NCBI RefSeq assembly: GCF_021028995.1 | Contig: NZ_JAJJZG010000001.1 | Location: 248,001 to 312,000, forward strand | Source: Halobacterium sp. KA-4 | GTDB lineage: Archaea > Halobacteriota > Halobacteria > Halobacteriales > Halobacteriaceae | Length of the DNA stretch: 64,000 nt | Reading direction: 5' to 3' | Part shown: positions 53,173 to 62,067 of the stretch, in pieces | Layout: each line of letters begins with the position of its first letter | How positions within the stretch are numbered: the first letter of the stretch is position 1 | Notes under the pieces: model-generated | Databases searched by the model: none | What the model saw: the letters and a program-made list of their open reading frames with translations, nothing else | What the model was told of the DNA's origin: nothing | Program-made: the position numbers and the translations under genes

Positions 53173-53178
53173 TTTAAA
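53173..53178 (+). promoter_or_regulatory. TATA box of the RNAP epsilon gene
   Basis: TTTAAA in GAGAGTTTAAACCGTG, 26-31 nt above the ATG at 53204, matching leaderless spacing. Confidence 0.55.
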
Positions 53179-53203
53179 CCGTGCGAGGCCACAGGTACCG
53201 GTA

Positions 53204-53923
53204 ATGAGTGCTGACGGCGGCGACCGGATTCGCTGGGAGACGCGCGACGAGCGCCGCGTCGAACACCGACCGGGCTCGGGCGCGCTCTCGCGGGCGGAAG
53301 CCCAGCGCGACACCACGGTCCGCAAGTGGGGCGTCGTCTCCCCGAGCGCGACCGTCATCGGGCGCGCCGAATCCCCCGAAGCCGACCTCTCGGAGAGCAT
53401 CCGGCGGCTCCACGAGGAGCGCCACACTGCGACCGAGGGACACAGCCGCCGCACCCACCACCTCGACCGCCTGCGGACGACACAAGCGCTCTGCAACGCC
53501 ATCGACGTGACGCCGTGGCAGCGCGACGTCGCGCTCGGCGTGATGGGCGACATCGACCTCACTGAGTTCGGCAGCCAGCGCGCCATCGAGAAGGTCGCGC
53601 TCGTGGTCATCCGTCACGTCGTCGACGTCGACCGCCGCCAGTACTTCGGCCTCGACGACCTCGACGCGAACGAGCTCTCCCAGGAGCGCATGAACGACCT
53701 CTACGAACGCTACCGCAGCCACGACATCACCGACGAGCCGGCGTTCGCGGAGCTCGCGGAACGCTACGGTCTCGACAAGACGAGCCTGAACCGGCTGCGT
53801 CGCGTGCTCAAAGCACAGTTACCCGACGGGCTGCCGGCGTTCGGCCGGAACCCGAACCGCGACCCCCACCTCCCGGACGTCACCGAGCGCGACGTCCCCG
53901 ACGAAGTGCCCAGCGACGACTAG
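53204..53923 (+). CDS. RNA polymerase subunit epsilon (haloarchaeal)
   Basis: 239 aa. After a charged N-terminus, VRKWGVVSPSATVIGRAESP begins the conserved part, then RLRTTQALCNAIDVTPWQRD, LGVMGDIDLTEFGSQRAIEK, VALVVIRHVVDVDRRQYFGL and ERYGLDKTSLNRLRRVLKAQ. It is helical and TFB-cyclin-like in feel. From memory this is the protein annotated as RNA polymerase epsilon in Halobacterium, a loosely associated, poorly understood subunit. The assignment rests on family resemblance alone. It ends 1 nt before the stop of the convergent thioredoxin. Confidence 0.75.
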   Translation: MSADGGDRIRWETRDERRVEHRPGSGALSRAEAQRDTTVRKWGVVSPSATVIGRAESPEADLSESIRRLHEERHTATEGHSRRTHHLDRLRTTQALCNAIDVTPWQRDVALGVMGDIDLTEFGSQRAIEKVALVVIRHVVDVDRRQYFGLDDLDANELSQERMNDLYERYRSHDITDEPAFAELAERYGLDKTSLNRLRRVLKAQLPDGLPAFGRNPNRDPHLPDVTERDVPDEVPSDD

Positions 53924-53924
53924 G

Positions 53925-54272
53925 TCAGTCGAGGTGTTCGTCGAGGAATTCCTCGATGTCGTCGCCGCCCTGGAATCCCTCGGCGAGCCGCGCGACTTCT
54001 TTGCCGTCTTCGACGAGAACGAGCGTCGGCGCGCTCCGCACGTCCCACTCGTCGACCAGCGAGATGTCGTTGCCGGGGTTGACCATCGCGACCGTGATGC
54101 CCGTGGCTTTGGCTATATTGCCGAGGACTGGCTCGATTGCCTGGCAGAGCGAGCACCCCTTCGTGTAGAAGTCCACGAGTACGCGGTCGTGGGTGGCGAG
54201 GACGTCGGCGAGTTCGTCGCCGTCCGCGACGCGAATCGGTTTCTGTACGTTCTGTTGTGACTCCGTGCTCAT
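53925..54272 (-). CDS. Thioredoxin-fold protein with CSLC site
   Basis: 115 aa. RVLVDFYTKGCSLCQAIEPV places the redox pair at C40/C43, separated by Ser-Leu instead of the usual Gly-Pro, which would shift its redox potential. VAMVNPGNDISLVDEWDVRS, APTLVLVEDGKEVARLAEGF and a final acidic helix complete the fold; the cis-proline AP is present. A disulfide reductase role is likely. Convergent with RNAP epsilon. Confidence 0.88.
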   Translation of the reverse strand: MSTESQQNVQKPIRVADGDELADVLATHDRVLVDFYTKGCSLCQAIEPVLGNIAKATGITVAMVNPGNDISLVDEWDVRSAPTLVLVEDGKEVARLAEGFQGGDDIEEFLDEHLD

Positions 54273-54344
54273 GTAGAAATGTAGGGTGCGAGCGCGGAAA
54301 AGGACTGCTGCGGGGGCGCGTACCGCCGGCGCCCACGGAACAGG

Positions 54345-55067
54345 TTATTCGAGGTCTTCGAGGTACTCCGTGGTCTCCTCGGTCTGGAGTTCGCGGAACA
54401 GCTCGGAGTCAGCGTCCACGGTGGCGACGCCGACGCCCTCCGCGGAGAGTTCGTCGTCGCGGCCCTCGTTGAGCGCGCGGAGCGCGAGGTCGACGCCCTC
54501 GTCGAGGGAGAGGTCGGTCTCGTACTCGTCTTCGAGGTACTCCTGGATGACCGAGCGGTCCGAGCCGATGGCGACGGCCTTCCACTCGTTGGAGGTCCCG
54601 GATGGGTCCGTCTCGAAGAGGCGGGGTTCGCCGTCGGAGATGCCCGCGACGAGGAGCGCGACGCCGAACGGGCGTGCGCCACCGACCTGCGTGTACTGCT
54701 GGATGTGGTCGGTGACTTCCTTCGTCAGCGTGCGGACGCCGATTGGTTCGTCGTAGCGCACGCGCTCGACCTGAGACTGCTGGCGCGCGAAGTCCACGAG
54801 TTTCCGGGCGTCGGCGACGTGGCCGGCGCTGGCGGCGCCGACGTGGTCGTCGACCTTGTGGAGCTTCTCGACGCTGGAGCCCTCGAGGAGCGGCGAACGG
54901 GTGCGCTTGTCCACGACGAGGACGACGCCGTCCTCGGTGCGGACGCCGATGCTCGCGGTGCCTCGTTTGACCGCTTCCCGCGCGTACTCCACCTGGTAGA
55001 GGCGGCCGTCCGGCGAGAAAATCGTGATACCGCGGTCGTAGGCCTGCTGTTGGTTCTGACCCTGCAT
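54345..55067 (-). CDS. psmA: Proteasome subunit alpha
   Basis: 240-aa outer-ring subunit of the 20S proteasome, which gates substrate entry. The N-terminal gate YDRGITIFSPDGRLYQVEYA is the diagnostic alpha signature, followed by REAVKRGTASIGVRTEDGVV, LFETDPSGTSNEWKAVAIGS and a C-terminal helix. Start MQGQNQQQAYDRG at 55067; the longer open frame upstream is antisense to the HypE-like gene. The beta subunit is not in this window. Confidence 0.96.
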   Translation of the reverse strand: MQGQNQQQAYDRGITIFSPDGRLYQVEYAREAVKRGTASIGVRTEDGVVLVVDKRTRSPLLEGSSVEKLHKVDDHVGAASAGHVADARKLVDFARQQSQVERVRYDEPIGVRTLTKEVTDHIQQYTQVGGARPFGVALLVAGISDGEPRLFETDPSGTSNEWKAVAIGSDRSVIQEYLEDEYETDLSLDEGVDLALRALNEGRDDELSAEGVGVATVDADSELFRELQTEETTEYLEDLE

Positions 55068-55184
55068 TGTCTTCGTTGACCAAATGTAAGCCGCGCTCAC
55101 GTAAAGGGCTTTGACTTTCGGCAGGGGGTGCCGAGCAGCGGCAAAACCGCCGGGGTACTTGTGGCGGGGCGGCGAGAAACGAGT

Positions 55185-56213
55185 ATGGACTCCGGGAAGG
55201 CGAGCCGTCGGTTCTTCGAGGAGCACGTCGCCGGGCGGACGGGTGCGGACCGCGAGGACGTCCGGCTCGGCCCGACGTACGGCGCGGACTTCGGCGTCGT
55301 GGACGTCGGCGACCGCGTCGTCGCGATGGCGACCGACCCCGTGTTCGTGCTCCGCGACCTCGGCCTCGAGCGGGCGGCGTGGTTCGCGTTCCACATCTGC
55401 GTCAGCGACGCTGCGCTCTCGGGCCTCCCACCGGCCCACCTCGCGGTGGACTTCAACCTCCCGCCGGGCACGAGCACGGAGACGTTCGACGCCATCTGGG
55501 AGGTCTTCGACCGGGAAGCCGAGAAACTGGGCGCGAGCCTGACGACCGGCCACACGGGCACCTACGAGGGTTGCGCGTTCCCGACGGTCGGCGGCGCGAC
55601 CGCGCTCTCGATTGGCCACCCCGACGACCTCGTGGTGCCGACTGGCGCGCGGCCGGGCGACCGCGTCGTCGTCACGAAAGGCCCCGCAATCGAGTCGACG
55701 GGCGTGCTCGGCGTGCTGTTCGGCGACGACCTCCCGCTCGGCAAAGCCGCGGTCGAGGCTGCGCGCGAGCGCTTCGACGACGTCAGCCCCGTCCGGGACG
55801 CGCTCACCGCGGCGGCCGCCGGTAACGTGACGGCGATGCACGACGCGACCGAGCGCGGGCTCGCGAACGCGTTCCACGAGCTCGCGGCCGCCAGCGGCGT
55901 CTCCCTGTCAGTCGAGCGCGACCGCGTCCCCGTGCTCCCGGGCGTGCGCGAGGTCTGCGAGTACTTCGACATCGACCCGTGGACGACCTCCAGCGAGGGG
56001 ACCGTGGTTGCGACCGTCGCACCAGAGGACGTGGACGCGGTGCTGACGGCGCTCGAAAGCGAGGGTATTCCGGCCGCGGAAGTCGGGTCAGTTGGGGAGA
56101 GAACACCGGACGGCGAGCGCGTCACCGTCGACGGCTCCCCGCTCCCGGAACCCGAATCCGACCCGCTATGGGGTGCCTACGAGACCGGGCGCGAGCGATT
56201 CGGGAGCGAGTGA
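55185..56213 (+). CDS. AIR synthase-related protein (HypE/ThiL/PurM superfamily)
   Basis: 342 aa. The ATP-binding N-terminal domain reads LGPTYGADFGVVDVGDRVVA, MATDPVFVLRDLGLERAAWF, and the C-terminal domain has TGHTGTYEGCAFPTVGGATA, TKGPAIESTGVLGVLFGDDL and GNVTAMHDATERGLANAFHE. This is the HypE-like group seen in archaea with no hydrogenase; the conserved C-terminal cysteine tail of true HypE is absent. Its substrate is unknown. Divergent from psmA. Confidence 0.85.
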   Translation: MDSGKASRRFFEEHVAGRTGADREDVRLGPTYGADFGVVDVGDRVVAMATDPVFVLRDLGLERAAWFAFHICVSDAALSGLPPAHLAVDFNLPPGTSTETFDAIWEVFDREAEKLGASLTTGHTGTYEGCAFPTVGGATALSIGHPDDLVVPTGARPGDRVVVTKGPAIESTGVLGVLFGDDLPLGKAAVEAARERFDDVSPVRDALTAAAAGNVTAMHDATERGLANAFHELAAASGVSLSVERDRVPVLPGVREVCEYFDIDPWTTSSEGTVVATVAPEDVDAVLTALESEGIPAAEVGSVGERTPDGERVTVDGSPLPEPESDPLWGAYETGRERFGSE

Positions 56214-56274
56214 CGCGGCCGAGAGCGAGCGGCGTCCGGAGGGTTCTTTGCGACGCGCGGCCAGCGTTCCGACG

Positions 56275-56304
56275 ATGCGAGCGAGGAACCAGCCATGGGC
56301 ATAG
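56275..56304 (+). CDS. Possible 9-codon leader ORF overlapping the mutS1B start
   Basis: ATG at 56275 reads MRARNQPWA and stops at TAG (56302-56304), seven nt into the mutS1B reading frame, in a different frame. GTTCTTTG at 56243-56250 is 25-32 nt above it. This could be a leaderless leader that delivers ribosomes to the mutS start at 56295. The weak promoter and short length keep confidence low. Confidence 0.25.
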   Translation: MRARNQPWA

Positions 56305-58931
56305 TCGAGGAGTTCCTCGACCTGAAAGACGAGACCGACGCCGATCTGCTCGCGATGCAGGTCGGGGACTTCTACGAGTTCTTCGCGGAGGACGCGCGCA
56401 CGGTCGCGGACGTCCTCGACCTGCAGGTCTCCGAGAAGTCCGCGCACGGGTCGTCGTACCCGATGGCGGGCGTGCCCGTCGACGACCTGACGCCGTACGT
56501 CGCGACGCTAGTCGAGCGCGGCTACCGCGTCGCCATCGCCGACCAAGTCGAGGACGGCGCCGACGACATCGAGCGCGAAATCACCCGGGTCGCCACGCCC
56601 GGGACGTTCGTGGACGTAACTGGCGCGGACGCCCGCTACCTCGCGGCGGTCGTCCGCGACGAGACGTGGGGGTTGGCGTTCGTGGACGTGACGACGGGCC
56701 AGTTCCACGTCGCGGACGCCGAGACGGAGACGGACGTGCTGACGGAACTTCACCGGTTCAGCCCTGAGGAAGTACTGCCCGGCCCCGAGTTGCGGGGCGA
56801 CGACGACTTCCTCGGCGCGCTCCGCGAGCGCGCGGACGCGACGCTGACGCTGCACGAGGCGTCGGCGTTCGCGCCCGGGAAGGCCGCCCACAGCGTGCGC
56901 AAGCAGTTCGGCGACGGCGCGCTCGACAGCCTCGGCGTCGACAGCGACAGCCCGGCAGCGCGAGCAGCGGGCGCAGCCATCGACTACGTGGCGGCGACGG
57001 ACGCGGGCGTGCTGGCGTCGCTGACGCGCCTCCAGCCCTATCGTGCGGACGACCACGTCGAACTGGACGCGACGACCCAGCGCAACCTCGAACTGACGGC
57101 GACGATGGGCGGCGACGGCGACGGGTCGCTGTTCGCCACGCTCGACCACACGGTATCCGCTGCTGGCGGTCGACGTCTGCAAGCGTGGTTGACCCGCCCA
57201 CTCCGAGACCGCGCGGAACTGGCGCGCCGGCAGGCCGCCGTGGGCGCGCTCGCGGACGCACCGCTCGCGCGTGACGGGCTCCGGGACGTGCTCGGCGACG
57301 TCTACGACCTCGAACGCCTCGCGAGCCGGGCGGCTGGCGGGCGGGCCGACGCGACGGACCTGCTCCGAATCCGGGAGACGCTTGCGGCGCTACCCGAGGC
57401 CGTGGACGCGCTCGAGTCCGACCCCGACCTCGCGGACTCGCCCGTGACGGAGGTGTTGGAGGGCGTGGACCGCGAGGCGGCCGCCGGGGTGCGCGCCGAA
57501 CTGGACGCCGCGCTCGCCGAGGACCCGCCGAAGACGCTCCGAGAGGGAGGCCTACTTCGCGAAGGGTACGACGACGAACTCGACGAGTTGCTCCAGGAAG
57601 CCCGCGAGCACGAGGAGTGGCTGGACGGGCTGGCGTCCCGCGAGAAGGACCGGCTGGGAATCACGCACCTGCAGGTCGACCGGAACAAAACCGACGGCTA
57701 CTACGTGCAGGTCGGCAAGTCCGAGACCGACGCAGTACCCGAGGCGTACCGCGAGGTGAAGTCCCTGAAGAACTCCACGCGGTACACCACCGAGGAACTC
57801 GAAGAACGGGAGCGGCGGATTCTGCTCGTCGAGGAGGAGCGCGGCGACCTCGAGTACGAGTTGTTCGACGACCTGCGCGAGTGGGTGGGCGGGCACGCCG
57901 AAGCCCTCCAGCGCGTCGGCCGCGCGCTCGCCGAACTGGACGCGCTCGCCAGCCTCGCCGAGCACGCGGCCGCGAACCGGTGGATTCAGCCTGAACTCGT
58001 TGACGGCGACGACCTCGCAATCGAGGGCGGCCGCCACCCCGTCGTCGAGCAGACTACCGAATTCGTGCCGAACGACGCGCGGTTCGGCGACGGGAGACGA
58101 TTCCTCGTCGTCACAGGCCCGAACATGAGCGGGAAGTCGACGTACATGCGGCAGGTCGCCCTAATAGTCCTGCTTGCGCAGGTCGGCAGTTACGTGCCCG
58201 CCGACGCCGCCCGCATCGGCCTCGTGGACGGCATCTACACGCGGGTCGGCGCGCTGGACGAACTCGCGCAGGGGCGCTCGACGTTCATGGTGGAGATGCA
58301 GGAACTCAGCCGCATCCTCCACGCCGCGACCGAGCGCTCGCTCGTAATCCTGGACGAGGTCGGGCGCGGGACCGCGACCTACGACGGCATCTCCATCGCG
58401 TGGGCAGCCACAGAGTATCTGCACAACGAGGTCAGAGCAAAAACCCTGTTCGCGACCCACTACCACGAACTCACGGCGCTCGCGGACCACCTCGCCGACG
58501 TCGCGAACGTCCACGTCGCCGCCGAAGAGCGCGACGGGGACGTGACGTTCCTGCGGACGGTCCGGGACGGCGCGACCGACCGCTCGTATGGCGTCCACGT
58601 CGCGGACCTCGCGGGCGTCCCCGACCCGGTCGTGGACCGCTCGCGAGAGGTGCTGGACCGCCTCCGCGAGGAGAAGGCCGTCGAAGCCCGGGGTTCGGCG
58701 AGCGAACCCGTGCAAGCGGTGTTCGACCTCGATTCCGGCGAGTTCGACGCGGGGAGCGCGGAGGAGCCGTCAGTCGAAACCGAGAGCGCTGCGGACGGCG
58801 GCGAGACAGCGGAACTGGACCCCGAGGCGCGCGAGGTGCTCGACGACCTCCGGGACGTCGACGTCAACGAGACGCCGCCCGTGGAACTGCTCTCGCGCGT
58901 GCAGGAGTGGCAGCGGCGGCTGGACGAGTAG
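56295..58931 (+). CDS. mutS: DNA mismatch repair protein MutS (MutS1, copy B)
   Basis: 878 aa, a second full MutS1. The mismatch domain carries LLAMQVGDFYEFFAEDART and SSYPMAGVPVDDLTPYVATL; the clamp follows, then Walker [40 protein letters not shown], Walker [21 protein letters not shown] and TLFATHYHELT. A 100-residue acidic tail separates the ATPase from a C-terminal helical dimer segment (VDVNETPPVELLSRVQEWQR). mutL follows 40 nt downstream, so this copy is the likely partner of MutL. Confidence 0.95.
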   Translation: MGIVEEFLDLKDETDADLLAMQVGDFYEFFAEDARTVADVLDLQVSEKSAHGSSYPMAGVPVDDLTPYVATLVERGYRVAIADQVEDGADDIEREITRVATPGTFVDVTGADARYLAAVVRDETWGLAFVDVTTGQFHVADAETETDVLTELHRFSPEEVLPGPELRGDDDFLGALRERADATLTLHEASAFAPGKAAHSVRKQFGDGALDSLGVDSDSPAARAAGAAIDYVAATDAGVLASLTRLQPYRADDHVELDATTQRNLELTATMGGDGDGSLFATLDHTVSAAGGRRLQAWLTRPLRDRAELARRQAAVGALADAPLARDGLRDVLGDVYDLERLASRAAGGRADATDLLRIRETLAALPEAVDALESDPDLADSPVTEVLEGVDREAAAGVRAELDAALAEDPPKTLREGGLLREGYDDELDELLQEAREHEEWLDGLASREKDRLGITHLQVDRNKTDGYYVQVGKSETDAVPEAYREVKSLKNSTRYTTEELEERERRILLVEEERGDLEYELFDDLREWVGGHAEALQRVGRALAELDALASLAEHAAANRWIQPELVDGDDLAIEGGRHPVVEQTTEFVPNDARFGDGRRFLVVTGPNMSGKSTYMRQVALIVLLAQVGSYVPADAARIGLVDGIYTRVGALDELAQGRSTFMVEMQELSRILHAATERSLVILDEVGRGTATYDGISIAWAATEYLHNEVRAKTLFATHYHELTALADHLADVANVHVAAEERDGDVTFLRTVRDGATDRSYGVHVADLAGVPDPVVDRSREVLDRLREEKAVEARGSASEPVQAVFDLDSGEFDAGSAEEPSVETESAADGGETAELDPEAREVLDDLRDVDVNETPPVELLSRVQEWQRRLDE

Positions 58932-58971
58932 CAGCGCGGGATTGATACGCGCGGGTCGCCTGCTGGCGAGT

Positions 58972-60981
58972 ATGACTGACGGCGACCGCATCCGGGAGCT
59001 GGACGACGCGACCGTAGCCCAGATTGCGGCGGGCGAGGTCGTCGAGCGGCCCGCGAGCGTGGTGAAGGAGCTCGTGGAGAACAGCCTCGACGCGGACGCC
59101 GCGAGCATCGACGTCACCGTGGAGAGCGGCGGCCGCGACCGAATCGTCGTCGCGGACGACGGCCACGGGATGACCCGGGAGGACCTGCGGGCTGCGGTCC
59201 ACCAGCACACGACGAGCAAACTCAGCGACGCCAGCGAACTGGACGCAGTCGCGACGCTGGGCTTCCGGGGCGAAGCCCTCTACACCATCGGTTCCGTCTC
59301 GCGGATGACGGTGACGACGCGCGCCCGGGACGCGGGCGACTCCGGGTCGACGCTCACCGTCGAACACGGCGATATCGGTGACCTACAGCCGGCTGGACGG
59401 CCGGCCGGGACCACGGTGGAGGTCGCGGACCTGTTCGCGGAGACGCCGGCGCGCCGCAAGTACCTGAAGCGGCCGGCGACGGAATTCGCACACGTCAACC
59501 GCGCGGTGACGCGGTACGCGCTCGCGAACCCGGACGTCGCCGTCTCGCTGACTCACGACGGCCGCGAGGTGTTCGCGACGACCGGCAGCGGGGACGTGCG
59601 GGACGCGGCGCTGTCGGTGTACGGCCGCGAGGTCGCCCAATCGCTCGTCCCAGTGGACGCGACACCCGAGGGACCGGTCGAGCGCGTCCACGGCTACGTC
59701 TCGGAGCCGGAGACGACGCGCTCGACCCGCGAGTACCTCGCGACGTACGTGAACGGGCGCTCGGTCCGCGACTCGGTGCTCCGCGAGGCCGTCCTCGACG
59801 CCTACGGCGGCCAACTCGCCGCAGACCGCTACCCGTTCACGGTGCTGTTCGTGGAGACGGACGGTGTGGATGCCAACGTCCACCCGCGGAAAATGGAAGT
59901 CAGGTTCGAGCAGGAGGACCGCGTGCAAACAGCCGTCGAGGACGCGGTGCGTGACGCACTACTGGACGCCGGCATCGTGCGCTCGCAGGCACCGCGGGGC
60001 GCGTCGAAGCCCGGAGACGCGACGATTTCGCCCGCGAGCGAGCGCGACGAGAGCGAACATTCGGCAGAAGGGACGACGCGCGAGAGCGACACGTCCAGCG
60101 CGGCGGACGTCGCCGTGGAGAGCGCGGAACACCAGAGCCGCGTGACGGACTCGCTGTCGAACAGCGAACCCGAGTCGACCGAGCGGAAGCCGAGCGGAAC
60201 TGAACGGGAGCCGAGCACGAGCGAGCTGACGGGGGACTCGACGACGAGCGAGAGCGAATCCAGCGAGCGTGCGAACACTCGTTCGTCGTTCGACGCGCCG
60301 ACGGAGAACGCGCGACTCACGGAGCCGACGAGCGGGGCCGACGACGAGGACGCGGCGGACGACTTCGACTCGCTGCCGGAGTTGCGCGTGCTCGGCCAGT
60401 TGGCGGAGACGTACGTCGTCGCGGAGACGGACGACGGCCTCGTGCTCGTCGACCAGCACGCGGCCGACGAGCGCGTCCACTACGAACGCCTACAGGAACA
60501 GGTCGGCGGCGCGTCGCAGGCGCTCGTCTCGCCGGTCGAACTGGAGTTGACGGCGGGGGAGGCGGCGGTGTTCGACGCGGCAATCGAGGACTTGCGCGCG
60601 CTCGGGTTCGACGCGGAGCTGTCCGGGCGGACGGCTCGCGTGACGGCGGTGCCAGCAGTGCTGGCAGACGTGCTCGACCCCGAGTTGGCGCGGGACGTGC
60701 TCGCGGACTTCGTGGCGGACGCGGGCGGTGACCCGGTCGCGGACGCCGCGGACGACCTGCTCGCGGACCTCGCGTGTCGGCCGGCGGTGACGGGGAACAC
60801 GTCGCTGACGGAGGGGTCGGTGGTGGCGCTACTGGAGCGACTGGACGGCTGCGAGAACCCGTACGCGTGCCCGCACGGCCGACCGACGCTGATTCGCGTG
60901 GACGCCGACGAGCTCGCCGAGCGCTTCGAACGCGACTACCCCGGGCACGGTGGGCGGCGCCGCGAAGACGGCGGGAACTAA
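58972..60981 (+). CDS. mutL: DNA mismatch repair protein MutL
   Basis: 669 aa. The N-terminal GHKL ATPase reads ATVAQIAAGEVVERPASVVK, DDGHGMTREDLRAAVHQHTT and ATLGFRGEALYTIGSVSRM. A long Ser/Thr/Glu-rich linker lies at about 345-465. The C-terminal domain carries the endonuclease motif DQHAADERVHYE (near 490), ACRPAV and CPHGRPT (near 635). So it is a nicking MutL, as in organisms without MutH. Operon with mutS1B; a KDG kinase follows 24 nt downstream. Confidence 0.95.
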   Translation: MTDGDRIRELDDATVAQIAAGEVVERPASVVKELVENSLDADAASIDVTVESGGRDRIVVADDGHGMTREDLRAAVHQHTTSKLSDASELDAVATLGFRGEALYTIGSVSRMTVTTRARDAGDSGSTLTVEHGDIGDLQPAGRPAGTTVEVADLFAETPARRKYLKRPATEFAHVNRAVTRYALANPDVAVSLTHDGREVFATTGSGDVRDAALSVYGREVAQSLVPVDATPEGPVERVHGYVSEPETTRSTREYLATYVNGRSVRDSVLREAVLDAYGGQLAADRYPFTVLFVETDGVDANVHPRKMEVRFEQEDRVQTAVEDAVRDALLDAGIVRSQAPRGASKPGDATISPASERDESEHSAEGTTRESDTSSAADVAVESAEHQSRVTDSLSNSEPESTERKPSGTEREPSTSELTGDSTTSESESSERANTRSSFDAPTENARLTEPTSGADDEDAADDFDSLPELRVLGQLAETYVVAETDDGLVLVDQHAADERVHYERLQEQVGGASQALVSPVELELTAGEAAVFDAAIEDLRALGFDAELSGRTARVTAVPAVLADVLDPELARDVLADFVADAGGDPVADAADDLLADLACRPAVTGNTSLTEGSVVALLERLDGCENPYACPHGRPTLIRVDADELAERFERDYPGHGGRRREDGGN

Positions 60982-61005
60982 ACCCCGGCCGCCGTACCGC
61001 GGGGT

Positions 61006-61956
61006 ATGGACCTCGTGACGTTCGGCGAGACCCTGCTCCGGCTCTCGCCACCCGGACAGGAGCGACTGGAGCGCGCGACCGAACTGGAGTTCCGCGCAGC
61101 GGGCGCGGAGAGCAACGTCGCGGTGAACGCCGGCCGCCTCGGCGCGGACACCGCGTGGCTGTCGAAACTCCCAGACTCGCCGCTGGGCCGGAAGGTGACG
61201 GCGACGCTGCGCGCGCAGGGCACCGAGCCCGACGTGGCGTGGAGTGAGACCGGGCGGCAGGGCACGTACTACCTCGAACAGGCGGGCGAGCCCCGCGGGA
61301 CGAACGTCGTCTACGACCGCGCGAACGCCGCGGTGACGACCGCGACGCCCGACGAACTCGCGACCGAGCGCGTCGACGCAGCAGAGTACTTCTACACGAG
61401 CGGCATCACGCCCGCGCTCTCGGAGACGCTCGCGGAGACGACCGCCGCGCTGCTTGAGCGCGCGACGGCCTCGGAGACGACGACGGCGCTGGACGTGAAT
61501 TACCGCGCGAAACTCTGGGAACCCGAGGAAGCCCGCGAGGTGCTGGAGACGCTGTTCCCGGACGTGGACGTGCTCATCGCCGCGGAGCGCGACGCACGCC
61601 ACGTGCTCGCCCACGAGGGGAACGCCGGCGAAATCGGGCGCGGGCTGGCAGACGAGTTCGGCTTCGAGACGGTCATCGTGACGCTGGGCGCGGACGGCGC
61701 GCTCGCGGTCCACGACGAGGATGTCTACGAGCAGCCGGCGTTCGAGGCCGACACGTACGACGCGGTCGGCACGGGCGACGCGTTCGTTGGCGGGTTCCTC
61801 GCGCGCCGCATCGAGGGCGGCGACGTGCGTGACGCCCTGGAGTGGGGCGCTGCGACCGCGGCGCTGAAGCGCACGATGCCCGGCGACACCGCGCTGGTCA
61901 CGCGCGAGGAGGTCGAGGGCGTGCTGGCGGGCGGGGGCGCGGCAATCAACCGCTGA
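61006..61956 (+). CDS. kdgK: 2-keto-3-deoxygluconate kinase (PfkB family)
   Basis: Phosphorylates KDG in the semi-phosphorylative Entner-Doudoroff route of haloarchaea. The 316-aa protein starts MDLVTFGETLLRLSPPGQER, has FRAAGAESNVAVNAGRLGAD, NVVYDRANAAVTTATPDELA, the DVNYRAKLWEPEEAREVLE strand and the GAGD-type site AVGTGDAFVGGFLARRIEGG. The LVTFGETLLRLSPP opening and NYRAKLW motif are those of archaeal KDG kinases. It is 24 nt after mutL, likely cotranscribed though functionally unrelated. Confidence 0.88.
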   Translation: MDLVTFGETLLRLSPPGQERLERATELEFRAAGAESNVAVNAGRLGADTAWLSKLPDSPLGRKVTATLRAQGTEPDVAWSETGRQGTYYLEQAGEPRGTNVVYDRANAAVTTATPDELATERVDAAEYFYTSGITPALSETLAETTAALLERATASETTTALDVNYRAKLWEPEEAREVLETLFPDVDVLIAAERDARHVLAHEGNAGEIGRGLADEFGFETVIVTLGADGALAVHDEDVYEQPAFEADTYDAVGTGDAFVGGFLARRIEGGDVRDALEWGAATAALKRTMPGDTALVTREEVEGVLAGGGAAINR

Positions 61957-62067
61957 CGCACGCGGTTCGAACGCTGGCCGGAGGAAACGGTTGTCTGCTT
62001 GTCGGGTAGGCGGGCTAACACGTGGCCCCAAGGCGTTTTTGTCCGACTGCACTCCGATTCGGACGCG

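Noticed and set aside
54345-55877. Extended psmA frame (510 codons)
   Set aside because: The part above 55067 is antisense to the HypE-like gene; the alpha-subunit N-terminal gate motif fixes the start at 55067.
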